Source: JAVBKX01 sp031553835 (lineage in GTDB: Bacteria; Bacteroidota; Bacteroidia; Bacteroidales; Azobacteroidaceae). From it: a stretch of DNA of 26,602 nt. The notes beneath the pieces are model-generated. The model had not been told where the DNA came from and did not search any database. It saw nothing but the letters and a program-made list of their open reading frames with translations. The number at the start of each line of letters is the position of its first letter. Position 1 is the first letter of the stretch. Shown in pieces: positions 17,401 to 24,346 of the stretch. Made by a program: the position numbers and the translations under genes. The stretch covers positions 1 to 26,602 of the forward strand of contig JAVBKX010000047.1 in NCBI GenBank assembly GCA_031553835.1, in the 5' to 3' direction.

Positions 17401-17850
17401 CGTCAGGAAATAGCACCCATACGTGGCATACGGATTATTTACATGTTCAAAGCCGGATTTACTTGAATAGTACCATTTGATTACACCGCGACCATAAAAC
17501 AACAGGTAATCGCCCGGCCCGAATACATTGTCTCCGCCTTTATTTACCCAACAGGAAACTTCCGGCAGATCATCAATATATGTATTGTTCATGAAATTTT
17601 CATCCAAAATCCATCCCCCATAACCGTAAATATTCGCTTTGGATGGATCTTCAATACCCATACCCTTAATATCTTCGTATGTTAATTTATAAATGGCGTT
17701 GTCATTGACCTGCAACTTGACCCATTTGCCTTTGGCCAATCCGGAAGACGAAATATAGCGATCTCCCGGCCCGGAAGCAGCCGATGAACAGTGCACTATT
17801 AAAAAAAATGCGGTTAATAATATGATCCCTTTGTGTATATTTATTTTCAT
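14410..17850 (-). CDS. porU: T9SS sortase PorU (C25 gingipain-like peptidase)
   Basis: PorU is the cell-surface cysteine protease that removes the C-terminal signal of T9SS cargo and joins the new C-terminus to A-LPS. The protein is 1146 aa. The signal peptide lies within residues 1-25 (GIILLTAFFLIVH). The C25 catalytic domain spans about 400-770, with LLFGDGIYDNRF (477-488), catalytic His656 in FNYMGHGS and catalytic Cys689 in WITATCSFGWFD. These positions fit well with P. gingivalis PorU, whose catalytic cysteine is, as I recall, Cys690. Ig-like and beta domains follow, and the C-terminus carries a T9SS-type domain (YDLSGRPVWR, then PGVYVYQAAI). The gene starts 4 nt after the FAH-family stop, so the two are one transcription unit and probably translationally coupled. 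PorV follows 48 nt on. Confidence 0.96.
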   Translation of the reverse strand: MKINIHKGIILLTAFFLIVHCSSAASGPGDRYISSSGLAKGKWVKLQVNDNAIYKLTYEDIKGMGIEDPSKANIYGYGGWILDENFMNNTYIDDLPEVSCWVNKGGDNVFGPGDYLLFYGRGVIKWYYSSKSGFEHVNNPYATYGCYFLTQGERGPKEMESIDAGSGSPVGMNTFIDYYLHEKDLFSVIDSGRELFGENFINNTKQTFRFDIPGAKSSGNATLSFAAGTLTSAEVAMNVNGVKMIAASYMKTSLSDDHGSIKTSTVSCTNLQEQNTVDVIFSGSASLAALNFIRLNVERELKNYGEACLFFRNKPQYSAGSSTQSPVKYEIGNASGLLVFDVSDNYNAKLVKTTPSGSNLQFISSPSGSTLSEFALVNPDKSFPKPISLGVVENQDLHALPQTDMVIICPRVFLPQANMLAEEHRTRSHLRVTVAEASQIYNEFASGTFDATAYRRFMKMFYDRAETEGDRPRYLLLFGDGIYDNRFLVSDAKNLNKNNFLLTYQVAESLNEATSYGTDDYFGFLRDANESLGSSVLMLGIGRLPVRTQAEATTVVEKIIHYMNNTNRGKWKNNLIIAADNSDNKNAGNSFCQHAAQAEQISNIVELRHPEYLLNKVYLDGFKEDVTGGKSGYPGANRKLDELFKSGVFLFNYMGHGSKSGLAAENFITMAKVNQMSFKNLPLWITATCSFGWFDCLSGSAGEAVLLNKQGGGIALFTTTRLVYISNNFDINKQFTEHLFVQQDGEYLRLGDIMRQSKVALQSDANKLNYILLGDPALRLNYPKPGIEIREINGAPVDNDNVHFKGMELIRLSGVVLNAAGDVDTQFNGRLDVTALGSQQTIQSVIVNNEGGRFAYKDYPGTIFMGIDSVKNGTFNVQFRIPYDIDMSDNKGKMNFYASSYATSEEVNGSFMKYILNGMADNIPNDPDGPVINYLYLNSTAFKSGDIVNSTPYFIAEVMDDIGINMTGSSLGHDIILTIDRSPFTTYPLNNYFVPGDEYGKGTVRFSIPDLPAGKHTLEFKVWDLLNNSTSQTVEFYVDASIKPRLFDLMASANPAKARTSFILQHDRPNTDVEVELFIYDLSGRPVWRHKERGSTDWMESYPIEWNLVGDNGQQVDPGVYVYQAAIKTADSKTTTEAKKIVVVGQ

Positions 17851-17854
17851 GTGT

Positions 17855-18472
17855 TTATTTGATATAACAATTCAATAACTTCTTTTGCTCCAAAAATCCT
17901 TCTAAATGATCATTGACAGCCACTTTGCCGACCCCCGCCGGCGTACCGGTAAATATCAAATCCCCTATTTTTAATGTAAAAAAACGGCTGGCATAAGCAA
18001 TTATTTCATTCACATTAAATATCATTTGTTCTGTATTACCCTGTTGTACAATCGCTCCATTGTTGGTTAATGTAAAATCCAAATGATCAATCATTCCTCC
18101 TGCTTCCTGCAATGGGATAAAAGATCCAATAACAGCCGAATTATCAAACGATTTGCTGATTTCCCACGGCATTCCCTCCTGTCTTAATCGAGTCTGTAAA
18201 TCCCTGGCTGTAAAATCAATACCTACAGTCACTTCGTCGTAATAACGAGATGCAAATCGGGCAGCAATATGCTTTCCTAATTTGTTTATCCGGACTACCA
18301 CCTCTATTTCATGGTGAATTTCGGAAGAAAAATCCGGAATAAAAAACGGTTTTCCATCTTTTAACAATGCCGAATCGGCTTTCATAAAAAGAGTTGGCTC
18401 CTGACTGGCCACGGTATGTTGCATCTCTTTATTATGATTAGCATAATTCATGCCAACGCAAATGATTTTCAT
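17855..18472 (-). CDS. Fumarylacetoacetate hydrolase (FAH)-family protein
   Basis: This compact 205-aa cytoplasmic protein is shorter than full-length FAH and close to YcgM/FAHD1-type acylpyruvate hydrolases and oxaloacetate decarboxylases. The start MKIICVGMNYANHNKEM matches the family's VGRNYxxH pattern. Metal ligands are E55 and E57 in HHEIEVVV, with D86 in GIDFTARD. The substrate-loop motif DLIFTGTPAGVG lies near the C-terminus. The exact substrate cannot be read from sequence. It heads the unit leading into porU (4-nt gap). No function in secretion is known, so it may simply donate the promoter. I see no clean promoter in the 18473-18566 leader. Confidence 0.9.
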   Translation of the reverse strand: MKIICVGMNYANHNKEMQHTVASQEPTLFMKADSALLKDGKPFFIPDFSSEIHHEIEVVVRINKLGKHIAARFASRYYDEVTVGIDFTARDLQTRLRQEGMPWEISKSFDNSAVIGSFIPLQEAGGMIDHLDFTLTNNGAIVQQGNTEQMIFNVNEIIAYASRFFTLKIGDLIFTGTPAGVGKVAVNDHLEGFLEQKKLLNCYIK

Positions 18473-18566
18473 CTTTTTAAAGAAATTAATACATTAATAA
18501 CGAGCGAAGAAGCAATATCGTATATGCTGTTTGGTAAATTTATATTCTCGAAGTAAAGGTTGCTGC

Positions 18567-18599
18567 AAAAAAAAAAGGATGGTCGAAAACCATCCTTTT
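18567..18599 (-). terminator. Intrinsic terminator of the OmpA-like lipoprotein gene
   Basis: On the minus strand, AAAAGGATGGT pairs perfectly with ACCATCCTTTT (plus positions 18573-18583 and 18589-18599) around a 5-nt loop and runs into a T-tract (plus-strand A-run from 18567). It lies about 20 nt past the stop of the 18620-19300 gene and insulates it from the FAH-porU unit. Confidence 0.9.
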
Positions 18600-18619
18600 C
18601 CTTAACAATAAAATTGTCA

Positions 18620-19300
18620 TTATTTCAATGTTCCGGCTTCCGCATCTTTAATCATTTTCGCATTAGGAATGATATAAACTTCAACGCGACGGTTTTGGGC
18701 CTGACCTGCTTTTGTTGTATTATCGGCAACCGGTTGAGAAGAACCCATTCCCTGAACAGTCATACGAGTTTTAGCGACGCCTTGAGCTGCAAGAAAATCA
18801 TCAACTGCCTGAGCGCGTTTTTGAGAAAGAGGCACATTTACTGCATCGGTTCCTGTGCTATCGGTATGTCCATAAATTTGCACATCAGTATCGGGAGTAC
18901 CGTTCAAACTGGCTGCAAATTGAGTTAATGCACTTTTAGAAGCTGCACTTAAGTCGCTCTTACCTGTAGCAAAAAGGATTCCTGATTCGAAAGTAACCTT
19001 AATCGCCTGGCCATCATTCATAGACTCAACCTGAGCGCCTTGGATTTTTTCTAATTCAGCTTTTTGTTTATCCATTTTGTTGCCGATTAATGCACCTGCA
19101 CTACCTCCAACTACAGCGCCAATACCAGCACCCCAGGCAGCGCCTTTTCCTCCACCAATCAAAGCGCCTACTCCGGCTCCGACAGCTGCGCCTGCGCCTG
19201 CACCAATACCAGTACCTTTAGCTGTATTACTTGCACCGCATCCTGACAATACAATCGCACCTGCCAATAGCAACGATGCAACAACATTCATTTTTTTCAT
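18620..19300 (-). CDS. OmpA-family lipoprotein with glycine zipper (YiaD-like)
   Basis: The 226-aa protein has a lipoprotein signal ending LSGC (Cys21), a glycine-zipper region (about 29-74, GAGAGAAVGAGVGALIGG) likely to insert in or lie on a membrane, a short charged helix (75-90), and an OmpA-C peptidoglycan-binding domain (about 100-212). In that domain, D147 (YGHTDSTG) and R205 (NRRVEVYI) are the residues that clasp diaminopimelate. The likely role is anchoring the outer membrane to peptidoglycan, comparable to E. coli YiaD. It is monocistronic: a terminator lies downstream and a 76-nt gap separates it from the upstream gene. The start MKKMNVVASL has an A-rich leader typical of highly expressed Bacteroidota genes. 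Confidence 0.95.
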   Translation of the reverse strand: MKKMNVVASLLLAGAIVLSGCGASNTAKGTGIGAGAGAAVGAGVGALIGGGKGAAWGAGIGAVVGGSAGALIGNKMDKQKAELEKIQGAQVESMNDGQAIKVTFESGILFATGKSDLSAASKSALTQFAASLNGTPDTDVQIYGHTDSTGTDAVNVPLSQKRAQAVDDFLAAQGVAKTRMTVQGMGSSQPVADNTTKAGQAQNRRVEVYIIPNAKMIKDAEAGTLK

Positions 19301-19376
19301 TTTTACAGATTAATTAAAGTTTATAATATAAGATTATTGAAACATTACATAGCAACCTCAAGGCTATACCATAGCA

Positions 19377-19706
19377 TCAATCAAACATATTCAATGTATC
19401 GCAATAAGAAAACTCTCCTTGAACAATAAACGCTATTTCTTCAGGGGCGAATTTGCCGACCTCATTTTTCTTTGATTGTTTAACAACGAATTCGATTAAT
19501 TCATCTTCATCGATTTCTACTTCTTCGTCTTCCTGACCTTCATCCATGAAGCCTTTATCTTCATAGAATTCATACATCAAATCAACGATGTAATTTAATT
19601 CATCGTTTGAAAATCTACCTTTTAATTCTAAAGGTAAATAATTTTGAATAAATGCAACAGAAGCGTCATCATCATATTCAAACTGCAAATCATTTTCCTG
19701 GTTCAT
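19377..19706 (-). CDS. Acidic hypothetical protein, last gene of the nusB-coaE series
   Basis: The protein is 109 aa from ATG 19706, preferred over an in-frame upstream ATG at 19739 that lies inside the DUF5606 gene. With this choice the DUF5606 stop (19708-19710) is separated by one base. It is strongly acidic (DEGQEDEEVEIDEDELIEF in the middle) and probably all-helical, with a small-domain feel (ELKGRFSNDELNYIVDLMYE). No signal peptide or membrane segment is visible. I do not recognise a named family. The close linkage to DUF5606 suggests a shared cytoplasmic function. Confidence 0.8.
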   Translation of the reverse strand: MNQENDLQFEYDDDASVAFIQNYLPLELKGRFSNDELNYIVDLMYEFYEDKGFMDEGQEDEEVEIDEDELIEFVVKQSKKNEVGKFAPEEIAFIVQGEFSYCDTLNMFD

Positions 19707-19707
19707 T

Positions 19708-20139
19708 TTATTCTTCGTTTTTAATGTCCGACTTTGCATCTTGAGACTCCTCTTCCGAAAATTCGGTCATACCTGCATCAATCAAAATATTGTACCACCC
19801 CATGAGCTTTTTTATATCTGACGGATATACCCGGTCATGGTCAAAGTCGGGTAAAACCCCTTCAAACCATGTTCTCAATTCGGATGGCTCTACATTAGAT
19901 TTTATATCAATTTTCATACCATTTTCTTTCTCTTTGATGTCGGTAAGCACAGTAGATAACGGAACTTCTGCCGAAGTGGTATAAACTGCAATATCTCCCA
20001 ACGAAACGACCTTGTCTCTGGCATACACCGGAATCCGTTTTTTATCGATTAACGACTCGGCAATAAACATATTTTTCCCTTGGGATATTAACTTGAACAA
20101 ACCTGGTTTACCTGAAACCGACAAAATTTCTTTTAGCAT
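19708..20139 (-). CDS. DUF5606 domain protein
   Basis: This 143-aa cytoplasmic protein starts MLKEILSVSGKPGLFKLIS and continues with FIAESLIDKKRIPVYA and DKVVSLGDIAVYTT, the pattern of the Bacteroidota-specific DUF5606 family. Its N-terminal half looks like a small SH3/Tudor-like beta-barrel. The C-terminal half is helical (SELRTWFEGVLPDFDHDRVY, LMGWYNILIDAG), with an acidic tail. Function is unknown. It follows coaE by 47 nt and precedes the acidic 109-aa gene by one base, so the last two are translationally linked. Confidence 0.8.
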   Translation of the reverse strand: MLKEILSVSGKPGLFKLISQGKNMFIAESLIDKKRIPVYARDKVVSLGDIAVYTTSAEVPLSTVLTDIKEKENGMKIDIKSNVEPSELRTWFEGVLPDFDHDRVYPSDIKKLMGWYNILIDAGMTEFSEEESQDAKSDIKNEE

Positions 20140-20186
20140 AAGGATTTTTTTTCAAAAGTTAAAAACGATGCAAAAGTAATAAAAGT

Positions 20187-20777
20187 TTACAATACTTCAA
20201 TAGCGTATTTTTTCAATAAAAATTCTACTTGCGGTAATACAGGGTCGGCATCATTGTTGTAAATTACATCATTGGCCAGCCGGCATTTTTCCTCTTCCGG
20301 AAACTGGCTGTTAATTCTCTGCATTACAGATTCATAAGTCGTATTTTCCCGGTGCAGGATACGTTTTATACGTACTTCTACAGGTGCATAAACCGACCAT
20401 GTCAGATCCATATACCGGCTAAATCCGGATTCAAATAAGATCGCGGCTTCCATGGCTACGCAGCTCCGGGAGCGGTAATTTTCCGACCATTGTTTGAAAT
20501 CTGCGGCGACTACAGGGTGAATGATGGAATTGACCAACTGCAAATGGGTGGTATTTGCAAAAATCAGGGAAGCCAGCTTACTTTTATTCAAAGTATCGTT
20601 AACATATATTTCATCTCCGAAATGAGCAATCAGGGCGGATCGAATTACTGGAGAAGCGACCGTCAACCGTTTAGCCTCATCATCGGCAATATAGACGGGG
20701 ATGCCAAGGGCTTTCAGCAAAGAAACCACAACCGATTTTCCGCTACCGATACCGCCTGTAATTCCTAATGTTATCAT
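20187..20777 (-). CDS. coaE: Dephospho-CoA kinase
   Basis: CoaE phosphorylates the 3'-hydroxyl of dephospho-CoA, the last step of coenzyme A synthesis. The 196-aa length is normal. The P-loop is GGIGSGKS (8-15). DDEAKRL is in the CoA-binding lid region, and AAILFESGFSRYMDLTW is the conserved central segment. The C-terminal NDVIYNND is family-typical. Its ATG overlaps the stop of the YbbR-like gene as ATGA, so translation is coupled. It is the fourth gene of the nusB-yajC-YbbR-coaE-DUF5606 series. Confidence 0.97.
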   Translation of the reverse strand: MITLGITGGIGSGKSVVVSLLKALGIPVYIADDEAKRLTVASPVIRSALIAHFGDEIYVNDTLNKSKLASLIFANTTHLQLVNSIIHPVVAADFKQWSENYRSRSCVAMEAAILFESGFSRYMDLTWSVYAPVEVRIKRILHRENTTYESVMQRINSQFPEEEKCRLANDVIYNNDADPVLPQVEFLLKKYAIEVL

Positions 20778-21775
20778 ATATCCGGTTTCTTTTCGATCAA
20801 GAATTCAACTTGTTCGGGAGCAATGCGATAATTTTTCAACCAGGATGGTTTTTTACATAATTCGACAGGAAAAGAATAGGTCTTATTTTGTAGCAATTGT
20901 TGAAATTCTACACAAATTTCCAAACTTGATTCCTGAATTTCCACATATTGCGACAATGCAACCTGGCAAACCACTTCTACTGAGGAAGGAAAAAAACGTA
21001 CTGTAAAGTCGGAGGGAATATTGATACAATTCACAGGAATTTCGAGCATTTTTTCCGTATATTCAACAATAGACACCGACAATTCGGCCGACTGTTGATT
21101 TATCTTTGTATATTCGGGAGCTATCAGTTTTATTTTCTTATTCTGAGGTTTGTCAATCCCTTCCCATTGGATTTTTTCAGTCAAAACGCCGTTAATATTA
21201 TCCAATACATCAGCCATTCCATAAACAGTAACCGTAGGCGGATCAAATCGTATCGTATCAAACACCATGTAGCCCATCGCCGGATGAATGTATCCATTGA
21301 GCAATACAGGTACCTGTTTTTGTGCTAACGGATGATAGGAAATGGTCAACTGCCGTGGAATATATCCGGACAGGCTGGTAGAAGACAAAAGGTGCTGACT
21401 TATTTCGTTTGCCAAATCATTTTCCGGCAAAACATACTTTGTCTTTTTCAAATCTAAATCCGACAGGTCGATTGTAATGGGATCGTATTTTTTTTTGAAA
21501 TGGTAGCTCAATAAAGACGTGCCTTTATCTTGCACTTGTACCTGTAAGGCACGCGGTATAATGGTATCGAGAGTGACTCCTGCCGGAATGTTTTTATATT
21601 CAATCGGCATGGTCAGGCTTACATCAAATTTCTGCTGGCAATATTGAAGGATCCAAAAAGCGAGAGCCAATAGAAGAAACAGGAAAAAAGTCAACATGTT
21701 TCTCCACTTTTGCCCGTGAAAAAACAGGTTGACTTTGTCTTTGAAAGAATAATTATTTTGTTTGAGGGATGTCAT
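20774..21775 (-). CDS. YbbR-like domain membrane protein (CdaR-type)
   Basis: The ATG at 21775 (MTSLKQNNYSFKDKVN, 333 aa) is chosen. A longer in-frame ATG at 21820 would only add residues encoded within yajC. One membrane anchor lies at about 28-45 (MLTFFLFLLLALAFWILQ). The extracytoplasmic part holds tandem YbbR beta modules (SLTMPIEYKNIPAGV, PRALQVQVQDKG, and later FDPPTVTVYGMADVLDNI). In Firmicutes the YbbR protein CdaR regulates the diadenylate cyclase CdaA. No cyclase gene is in this window, so the same role is only a possibility. The start overlaps the 3' end of yajC by 23 nt and the stop overlaps coaE by 4 nt. Confidence 0.85.
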   Translation of the reverse strand: MTSLKQNNYSFKDKVNLFFHGQKWRNMLTFFLFLLLALAFWILQYCQQKFDVSLTMPIEYKNIPAGVTLDTIIPRALQVQVQDKGTSLLSYHFKKKYDPITIDLSDLDLKKTKYVLPENDLANEISQHLLSSTSLSGYIPRQLTISYHPLAQKQVPVLLNGYIHPAMGYMVFDTIRFDPPTVTVYGMADVLDNINGVLTEKIQWEGIDKPQNKKIKLIAPEYTKINQQSAELSVSIVEYTEKMLEIPVNCINIPSDFTVRFFPSSVEVVCQVALSQYVEIQESSLEICVEFQQLLQNKTYSFPVELCKKPSWLKNYRIAPEQVEFLIEKKPDI

Positions 21776-22091
21776 CTGCGGCTGCAAAAACGGAAGCTTT
21801 GTCCACTTTGATCCGTACATTTTCCGCTATTTCAACGATAAAGTTGGTATCATTGACCTCTTTGATTTTTCCATAAATGCCACCGGAAGTTACCACTTTA
21901 TCTCCGACTTTCATTTCGGCGCGCATTTTTGCAATTTCTTTTTGCTTTTTTTGTTGCGGACGGATCATAAAAAAATAAAAAACTGCAATCAAGGCCACAA
22001 AAAGTAATATTTGCTGAATACCAAAACCACCTCCTCCACCATCAGGCGTTGCGGTTGTACCGGCCTGTAACAAAATGCTTAATAAATTCAT
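21753..22091 (-). CDS. yajC: Preprotein translocase subunit YajC
   Basis: YajC is a small inner-membrane protein that joins SecDF with the SecYEG translocon. The 112-aa length is normal. After a Gly-rich N-terminus (GGGGGFGIQQ), the single membrane helix is about 25-43, followed by the signature FYFFMIRPQQKKQKE. A small cytoplasmic beta domain completes it (MKVGDKVVTSGGIYGKIKEV). Its 3' end overlaps the YbbR-like gene by 23 nt. The upstream gap to nusB is 89 nt and AT-rich, with no obvious promoter. Confidence 0.96.
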   Translation of the reverse strand: MNLLSILLQAGTTATPDGGGGGFGIQQILLFVALIAVFYFFMIRPQQKKQKEIAKMRAEMKVGDKVVTSGGIYGKIKEVNDTNFIVEIAENVRIKVDKASVFAAADDIPQTK

Positions 22092-22180
22092 ACTGCTTTT
22101 TTTTTCGTTTTTATTATTTGATAAATACTTCTCCTAATGTCCTGATAACTTCTCCTTATCATTCTACAAAAATACTGTTT

Positions 22181-23107
22181 TTATTCATTTTTGAACAATA
22201 ATTTTTCCTTTTTTAAATCGGAAACAATCGTATCTAAAATTCCATTGATGAAATTACCGCTCTTTGCACTACTGTAGCATTTTGCCACATCGATATACTC
22301 ATTTAAGCTGACGCTGACCGGAATGGTCTCGAAATGGAGAATTTCGGCCAGGGCAAGCTGCATGATATACATATCCATGATCGCAATCCTGTCGATATCC
22401 CAGTTGCGAATGTGTTTGGCAATCCGTACATCACAATTATCGGCTTCCTGAATGGCGTATCGCAACAGGTTCACGGCAAACGTTTTGTCGTCTTCATCTT
22501 TAAACATCGGCAACAGCAAACTGTCGCAAGGCGTTGTTTCCTGCATTCTTTTGATTGTTTTCAATGCAAAAGTACCCATAATGTCGATATCATCATTCCA
22601 GTAAATGCTTCGTTCTTCCAAAAATTCGGCAATCGGTTCGTTATCATAAATGATTTTCTTAAATACTTTTCGCCAAAATTCCTTATCCGATTCATAATTA
22701 TCTGAGGATTGCAGGTATTCGGTATAAATATCGGAAGATAAAATTTCGTCCAGCAATGTTTTCAAGAAAGTGGCATCTTCGTTCCATAAATAGCCTTTTT
22801 CATTAGCAAAATTAGCCAAGGATTTATTTTTACTTAATTGGTCTGCTAAACGGTTATTTATAAACCTCGTATTAGGATTTTTATCTTCTTCGGTGGCTAA
22901 ATATTTATGTTTACGCATATCAAGCCGCTTTTGCTCCATATCCGTCAATAACGGAATCAACAACAGCAAATAATGATACAGATCGTGTGCTTTCTGTAAA
23001 CTCAACATCAATTCGCTTTCAGCCTGCAATAAATCATTACTCCCCTTCAAATAATACGCATAAAGAATTTGCAACACTTTTATACGAATGATAACCCGAT
23101 TAATCAT
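22181..23107 (-). CDS. nusB: Transcription antitermination protein NusB (long Bacteroidota form)
   Basis: NusB with NusE (S10) binds boxA RNA and supports antitermination of rRNA operons. ATG 23107 (MINRVIIRIKVLQILYAYYL, 308 aa) is chosen. A longer in-frame start at 23149 would lie upstream of a good -7 box. At 308 aa it is more than twice the 139 aa of E. coli NusB. The N-terminal helix is followed by about 150 extra helical residues (LTDMEQKRLDMRKHKY, EFWRKVFKKIIYDNEPIAEF), and the recognisable NusB core lies at about 205-300 (WDIDRIAIMDMYIMQLALAE, PVSVSLNEYIDVAKCYSSAK, FINGILD). The extension is usual in this phylum. First gene of the series running to 19377. Confidence 0.94.
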   Translation of the reverse strand: MINRVIIRIKVLQILYAYYLKGSNDLLQAESELMLSLQKAHDLYHYLLLLIPLLTDMEQKRLDMRKHKYLATEEDKNPNTRFINNRLADQLSKNKSLANFANEKGYLWNEDATFLKTLLDEILSSDIYTEYLQSSDNYESDKEFWRKVFKKIIYDNEPIAEFLEERSIYWNDDIDIMGTFALKTIKRMQETTPCDSLLLPMFKDEDDKTFAVNLLRYAIQEADNCDVRIAKHIRNWDIDRIAIMDMYIMQLALAEILHFETIPVSVSLNEYIDVAKCYSSAKSGNFINGILDTIVSDLKKEKLLFKNE

Positions 23108-23137
23108 GTGAAAAGAACATCTTTTAATTTTGTGATG

Positions 23138-23145
23138 CAAAGTTA
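23138..23145 (-). promoter_or_regulatory. -7 box of the nusB promoter
   Basis: On the minus strand, TAACTTTG matches the Bacteroidetes -7 consensus TAnnTTTG exactly. The -33 box is not clear. It implies a transcript start near 23131 and a leader of about 25 nt to the ATG at 23107, which also argues against the longer nusB ORF. It lies in the short divergent gap facing the plus-strand box at 23170. Confidence 0.55.
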
Positions 23146-23169
23146 GCATTTTCTCTTATAAATTTGAAC

Positions 23170-23177
23170 TATATTTG
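23170..23177 (+). promoter_or_regulatory. -7 box for the NfeD-like gene
   Basis: TATATTTG matches TAnnTTTG exactly, 26 nt before the ATG at 23204. No good TTTG lies 19 nt upstream. Together with 23138-23145 it forms a compact divergent promoter pair, with the two -7 boxes only 24 nt apart. Confidence 0.45.
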
Positions 23178-23203
23178 TGTGTTTTTAACAAAAGAGCTGA
23201 TTC

Positions 23204-23815
23204 ATGCACAACTTTTCAGACATCGTAGAAATGCTGGTCACATGGTTTGACAGCTTAAGCCCTACATTAAAAGGCTATTGGGTAATTGCCTGCAGCGCTT
23301 CTTTTAGCTTCCTGATTCAAACGACATTAATACAAACCAGCACGGATCTCCCTCGTGATCCGGATCCGGAGAAAAGACCGCGCTCCAACAATGTTTTCCA
23401 GTTTTTTTCCTTGCACAGTTGCATCCATTTTTTGATGGGGCTTGGATGGGGAGGCGTTATTTTGTCCTCGTTTTATTTTTCTCCCTTAAAAACAGGTATT
23501 TATGCATTGCTTTCCGGACTTTTGTGCACTATTTTGTTTTATTTTATGATCAACGCCATTTGTAAGCCCAGGCACTACCGTATGTTCCGCATGAAAGATA
23601 CCATCGGACTTACAGCTATTGTGACGGTTGATATTCCGGGACAACAAACGGAGCGGGGTAAAATTGAAGTCGAGGTGCAAGGCTTTGTTTACAATTTTGA
23701 CGCCATGACTGAAGGAGATGCCATTCCTGCCGGACAACAAGTGAATATTGTCGAAATTATAGATAATCATACTTTATCTGTCACTTTTTATGTGAAAAAT
23801 CACCTAATATCTTAA
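23204..23815 (+). CDS. NfeD/YqiJ-like membrane protein with C-terminal OB-fold
   Basis: This 203-aa integral membrane protein has three predicted helices (about 23-45, 72-92, 97-120) and a cytoplasmic OB-fold domain (about 135-197: GLTAIVTVDIPG, GKIEVEVQG, IPAGQQVNIVEIIDNHTLSV). This architecture is that of NfeD-type and YqiJ proteins, which usually work with a flotillin/SPFH protein encoded next door. No flotillin gene follows here: the next gene is DUF3276. The protease domain of long NfeD proteins is absent. A role in membrane microdomain organisation or SPFH partnering elsewhere is inference from the family. Confidence 0.75.
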   Translation: MHNFSDIVEMLVTWFDSLSPTLKGYWVIACSASFSFLIQTTLIQTSTDLPRDPDPEKRPRSNNVFQFFSLHSCIHFLMGLGWGGVILSSFYFSPLKTGIYALLSGLLCTILFYFMINAICKPRHYRMFRMKDTIGLTAIVTVDIPGQQTERGKIEVEVQGFVYNFDAMTEGDAIPAGQQVNIVEIIDNHTLSVTFYVKNHLIS

Positions 23816-23851
23816 AAAAAATTTCAAAAAACACATTTATTGTACAAAATT

Positions 23852-23884
23852 GTTGCATAAAAAGAAAATAATTAGCACTTTTGC
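23852..23884 (+). promoter_or_regulatory. Promoter of the PUR-family gene
   Basis: TTG at 23853-23855 is followed after 20 nt by CACTTTTG (23876-23883), close to the Bacteroidetes TTTG-N19-TAnnTTTG pattern. The predicted transcript starts near 23890, giving an untranslated leader of about 85 nt before the ATG at 23975. The rest of the 159-nt gap (23816-23974) is AT-rich without other structure I can see. Confidence 0.5.
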
Positions 23885-23974
23885 AGGATTAAACTTTTTT
23901 TATACAATAAATACTTTTTTAGAATTGGAAATAATCACTTTACTTACGACAACTCTTTAATACAGACACTACAG

Positions 23975-24346
23975 ATGGAGGAAAGTAGCAAACATAAAAA
24001 TGACAACCGTGAAAATGATATTGTTTTCTCAAAAATCATCAAAGCGGGCAAACGAATCTACTATCTGGATGTTAAAAAAAATCGTAAGAACGAGCTTTTT
24101 TTAGCAATCACCGAGAGTCGCAAAGTTCATTATCCCGGTAAATCTTCTGCGATTCCTCAAATTGAAAAGCATAAAATTTTCTTGTACAAAGAAGATTTTG
24201 AGAAATTTCTTACAAGCCTAAACGAATCTATCCAGTACATCAAAGAAAATAACACGGTTAATTTTGCCCCTTTGCCACCATCAGAGGAAAACGCTCCATC
24301 TATAGAACCTATTATAGAAGAAATTAATCTCAAAGTGGATTTTTAA
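23975..24346 (+). CDS. PUR-alpha-like nucleic-acid-binding protein (DUF3276)
   Basis: The 123-aa cytoplasmic protein has a charged N-terminus, then a single PUR-type beta-beta-beta-beta-alpha unit at about 15-90: FSKIIKAGKRIYYLDVKKNR, ELFLAITESRK, KIFLYKEDFEKFLTSLNESI. This is the DUF3276 family of Bacteroidota. Structural relatives (Borrelia PUR-alpha) bind single-stranded DNA or RNA as dimers. Basic and aromatic residues in the strands fit that role. The acidic, Pro-rich tail (PLPPSEENAPSIEPIIEEIN) is probably disordered. It has its own promoter and a long leader. Its stop overlaps the stop of the converging gene on the other strand. Confidence 0.85.
   Translation: MEESSKHKNDNRENDIVFSKIIKAGKRIYYLDVKKNRKNELFLAITESRKVHYPGKSSAIPQIEKHKIFLYKEDFEKFLTSLNESIQYIKENNTVNFAPLPPSEENAPSIEPIIEEINLKVDF

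Noticed and set aside
17786..17850. PorU as a lipoprotein, because Cys21 follows the hydrophobic stretch
   Set aside because: The residues before it (IVH) do not form a lipobox; cleavage after SSA by the ordinary signal peptidase fits better.
19077..19313. Pro/Ala-rich ORF on the plus strand
   Set aside because: It is the complement of the glycine-zipper codons of the OmpA-like lipoprotein.
20774..21820. Longer YbbR-like start at 21820
   Set aside because: The extra 15 residues are encoded wholly within yajC and precede no signal feature; ATG 21775 gives a normal short N-terminus before the membrane helix.
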